NCBI GenBank assembly: GCA_945861365.1
Contig: CAMAUH010000032.1
Location: 1 to 16,250, forward strand
Reading direction: 5' to 3'
Length of the DNA stretch: 16,250 nucleotides
Source: Candidatus Kuenenia stuttgartensis
GTDB taxonomy: Bacteria > Planctomycetota > UBA1135 > UBA2386
The notes under the pieces were generated by a model. The model was not told where the DNA came from. It ran no database searches and worked only from the letters and a program-made list of their open reading frames with translations. Each line of letters opens with the position of its first letter. The first letter of the stretch is position 1. Position numbers and translations under genes: made by a program. Below, piece after piece: positions 14,632-16,250 of this stretch.

Positions 14632-16206
14632 TCAGGAGCTGCACGACAGCGCCGAGCAGCCCGGCTTGTCCTTCGCCCAATCCGGCCGCTTCTGCGCGAG
14701 TTCCTGGTGCTCGGGCTGTTCGTCGTACGGCCGCTGCATCACGTGCAGCAGGCGCTCGACCTTGCCGAGTTCCCCGGCGTGCGCCGCGTCGATCGCTTCC
14801 TGCGCGAGCCAGTTGCGCAGCACGTACTTCGGGTTCGCACGCTGCATGGCCGAGGCCACGCTCGCGGGTGCGCGCCCTTCGCTGCGCACGCGCTGCCACC
14901 AGCGCTGCAGCCAGCGCAGGCCGCCGGCGACAGCGTCGGCATCCAGCGGCTGGTACGCGGTCGCCAGCAGTCCCGCCGGCATCGCCGTCGGCGCTGCGTC
15001 GGCGAGCACCAACGGTGCCAGCCCACGGAACCACAGCGTCATGTCGATGCCGTGCTGCTGCAGCCACTCGGACAACTCGGTGATCAGCGCCACGTCGTCG
15101 TCGCCGGCGAACGTGATGCCGAGCTTGGCGCCGAAGTGCGTCGTCGCGGCCGTTCCGTACGCCTGCTGGTAGTGCGTCAGCACCTGCTCGACCTCGCGCT
15201 CGTCGTCGCCGAGCAGCGGCAGCAGCGCTTCGCCGAGCCGCGCCACGTTCCACAGACCGACGCCGGGCTGGTTGCCGAACGCGTAGCGCCGCTGGCCCGC
15301 GTCGGTGGTGTTCGGCGTCCAACCGAGGTCGTAGTCGTCGACCCAGCCGTACGGGCCGTAGTCGATCGTCAGGCCGAGCAGCGACAGGTTGTCGGTGTTC
15401 ATGACGCCGTGCACGAAGCCGACCGCCTGCCAGTGCGCGATCAGCCGCGCGGTGCGCGCCGCGACCTCGTGCAGCAGCGCGCGGTAGCTGTCGCGGCCGG
15501 GTGCGCCGAGCTCGGGGAAGAAGTGGCGCAACGCGAAGTCGGTCAGCGTGGTCAGCAACTTCCCGTCGCCGCGCGAACTCGGCAGCTCGAAGTTGCCGAA
15601 GCGCAGGAACGACGGCGCCACGCGGCACACGATCGCGCCCGGCTCCTGCTGCGGGCGGCCGTCGTAGAACATGTCGCGCACGACCGCGTCGCCGGTCGCG
15701 ACCAGTGACAGCGCGCGCGTGGTCGGCACGCCGAGGTTGTGCATCGCTTCACTGCACAGGAACTCGCGGATCGACGAACGCAGCACGGCGCGGCCGTCGC
15801 CGCGGCGCGAGTACGCGGTGGGGCCAGCACCCTTCAGCTGCAGTTCGCTGCAAGCACCATCGGGGCGCACGAGTTCGCCGAGCACGATCGCGCGGCCGTC
15901 GCCGAGCTGGCCAGCCCAGTTGCCGAACTGGTGGCCGCCGTAGTTGGCGGCGTACGGTGCCATTCCCGGCCACAGCGCGTTGCCGCCGAGCACGCGCGCG
16001 GTCTCCGGGTCGCGCACGCGTTCGTCATCGAGGCCGAGTTCGTGCGCGATCGGGCGCGACCACGCGAGCAGGCGCGGGTTGCTGACGGGTGTGGGTTGGA
16101 TGCGCGACCACAGCGCGCCGACGACCGGGCGTGGGTACGGGGTGGTGTCGGTGTCGCCGGGCAGTTCGTCGAGGAAGCGGCGGGTGAAGCGGAGGGGGGC
16201 GGGCAC
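14632..16206 (-). CDS. selO: Protein adenylyltransferase SelO / YdiU (pseudokinase-fold AMPylase)
   Basis: A 524-residue protein of the SelO family (formerly UPF0061), which transfers AMP from ATP to protein hydroxyl groups and is linked to redox stress. Family blocks are complete: NYGGHQFGNWAGQLGDGRA (88-106), ELQLKGAG with K125, SRRGDGRAVLRSSIREFLCS (133-152), HGVMNTDN with the presumed base D272 (266-273), and TIDYGPYGW with metal-binding D282. The C-terminus is CSALSCSS; the cysteine three from the end is where eukaryotic selenoprotein O has selenocysteine. The length is typical. The start is GTG at 16206, preceded by AAAGG three bases away; an ATG at 16222 is out of frame. It converges on the kinase gene, with a 79-base gap that shows no clear terminator. 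Confidence 0.94.
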   Translation of the reverse strand: MPAPLRFTRRFLDELPGDTDTTPYPRPVVGALWSRIQPTPVSNPRLLAWSRPIAHELGLDDERVRDPETARVLGGNALWPGMAPYAANYGGHQFGNWAGQLGDGRAIVLGELVRPDGACSELQLKGAGPTAYSRRGDGRAVLRSSIREFLCSEAMHNLGVPTTRALSLVATGDAVVRDMFYDGRPQQEPGAIVCRVAPSFLRFGNFELPSSRGDGKLLTTLTDFALRHFFPELGAPGRDSYRALLHEVAARTARLIAHWQAVGFVHGVMNTDNLSLLGLTIDYGPYGWVDDYDLGWTPNTTDAGQRRYAFGNQPGVGLWNVARLGEALLPLLGDDEREVEQVLTHYQQAYGTAATTHFGAKLGITFAGDDDVALITELSEWLQQHGIDMTLWFRGLAPLVLADAAPTAMPAGLLATAYQPLDADAVAGGLRWLQRWWQRVRSEGRAPASVASAMQRANPKYVLRNWLAQEAIDAAHAGELGKVERLLHVMQRPYDEQPEHQELAQKRPDWAKDKPGCSALSCSS

Positions 16207-16250
16207 TCGCCTTTCTTACCATTCGCCGCCGCGCGCCGTGTTGCTGCGTG

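Noticed and set aside
14551..14633. GAGGCCT and AGGCCTC at the two ends of the kinase/selO gap as a possible terminator stem
   Set aside because: Seven base pairs with a loop of about 70 bases is weak, AGGCCT is self-palindromic, and each copy overlaps a stop codon where sequence is constrained.
1..16250. CRISPR arrays, tRNA or rRNA genes, insertion sequences, phage genes
   Set aside because: No spaced short repeats, cloverleaf-like segments, rRNA stretches, transposase motifs or flanking target duplications were seen on either strand.

Overview
The window is about two-thirds or more G+C and is packed with genes; no gap exceeds 150 bases. The likely source is a free-living, high-GC bacterium of the Planctomycetota. 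The grounds are an ECF sigma factor followed by a very large membrane Ser/Thr kinase with a TPR tail, several exported proteins whose signal peptides end in ...A|Q, an exported HAF-repeat protein, and a general lack of Shine-Dalgarno sequences before start codons. This placement rests on gene style, not on a marker gene. No tRNA, rRNA, CRISPR array, transposase or phage gene was seen.

Layout. On the minus strand at the left edge lies the first 65 bases of a flavin/NAD-dependent oxidoreductase (1-65). It overlaps by 8 bases the end of a D12-class adenine-N6 DNA methyltransferase (58-1356). Divergent from these is a plus-strand run: an exported M14-type metallopeptidase with a glutamine-amidotransferase-like C-terminal part (1483-4173), a strong hairpin (4185-4216), an exported DUF2911-like protein (4259-5119), an unrecognised exported acidic protein (5196-6158) and, four bases later, a hemerythrin-like protein (6163-6666). 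Convergent to that is an exported beta-propeller protein (6716-7687, minus). Next comes a three-part plus-strand gene (7766-9238): a degenerate hydrolase-like domain, an NTF2/SnoaL-like domain and a histidine-phosphatase domain. It converges on a minus-strand HAF-repeat protein (9284-10363). Divergent from the HAF gene is a sigma factor plus kinase pair (10512-11186 and 11244-14552). Last is a minus-strand SelO/YdiU protein AMPylase (14632-16206).

How the genes may work together. The sigma/kinase pair is the one clear regulatory unit: a membrane kinase next to an ECF sigma factor with no visible anti-sigma factor suggests control by phosphorylation. The divergent HAF gene shares its upstream region and is a natural candidate target, but that is inference. 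The remaining genes are mostly exported or housekeeping-like and show no obvious shared pathway.

I do not see a clear new defence or biosynthetic system. The points most worth a second look are the hydrolase-like/NTF2/histidine-phosphatase fusion, the sigma and kinase genes lying in one reading frame separated by a single UGA-C stop with a hairpin behind it, and the regular seven-unit HAF propeller.
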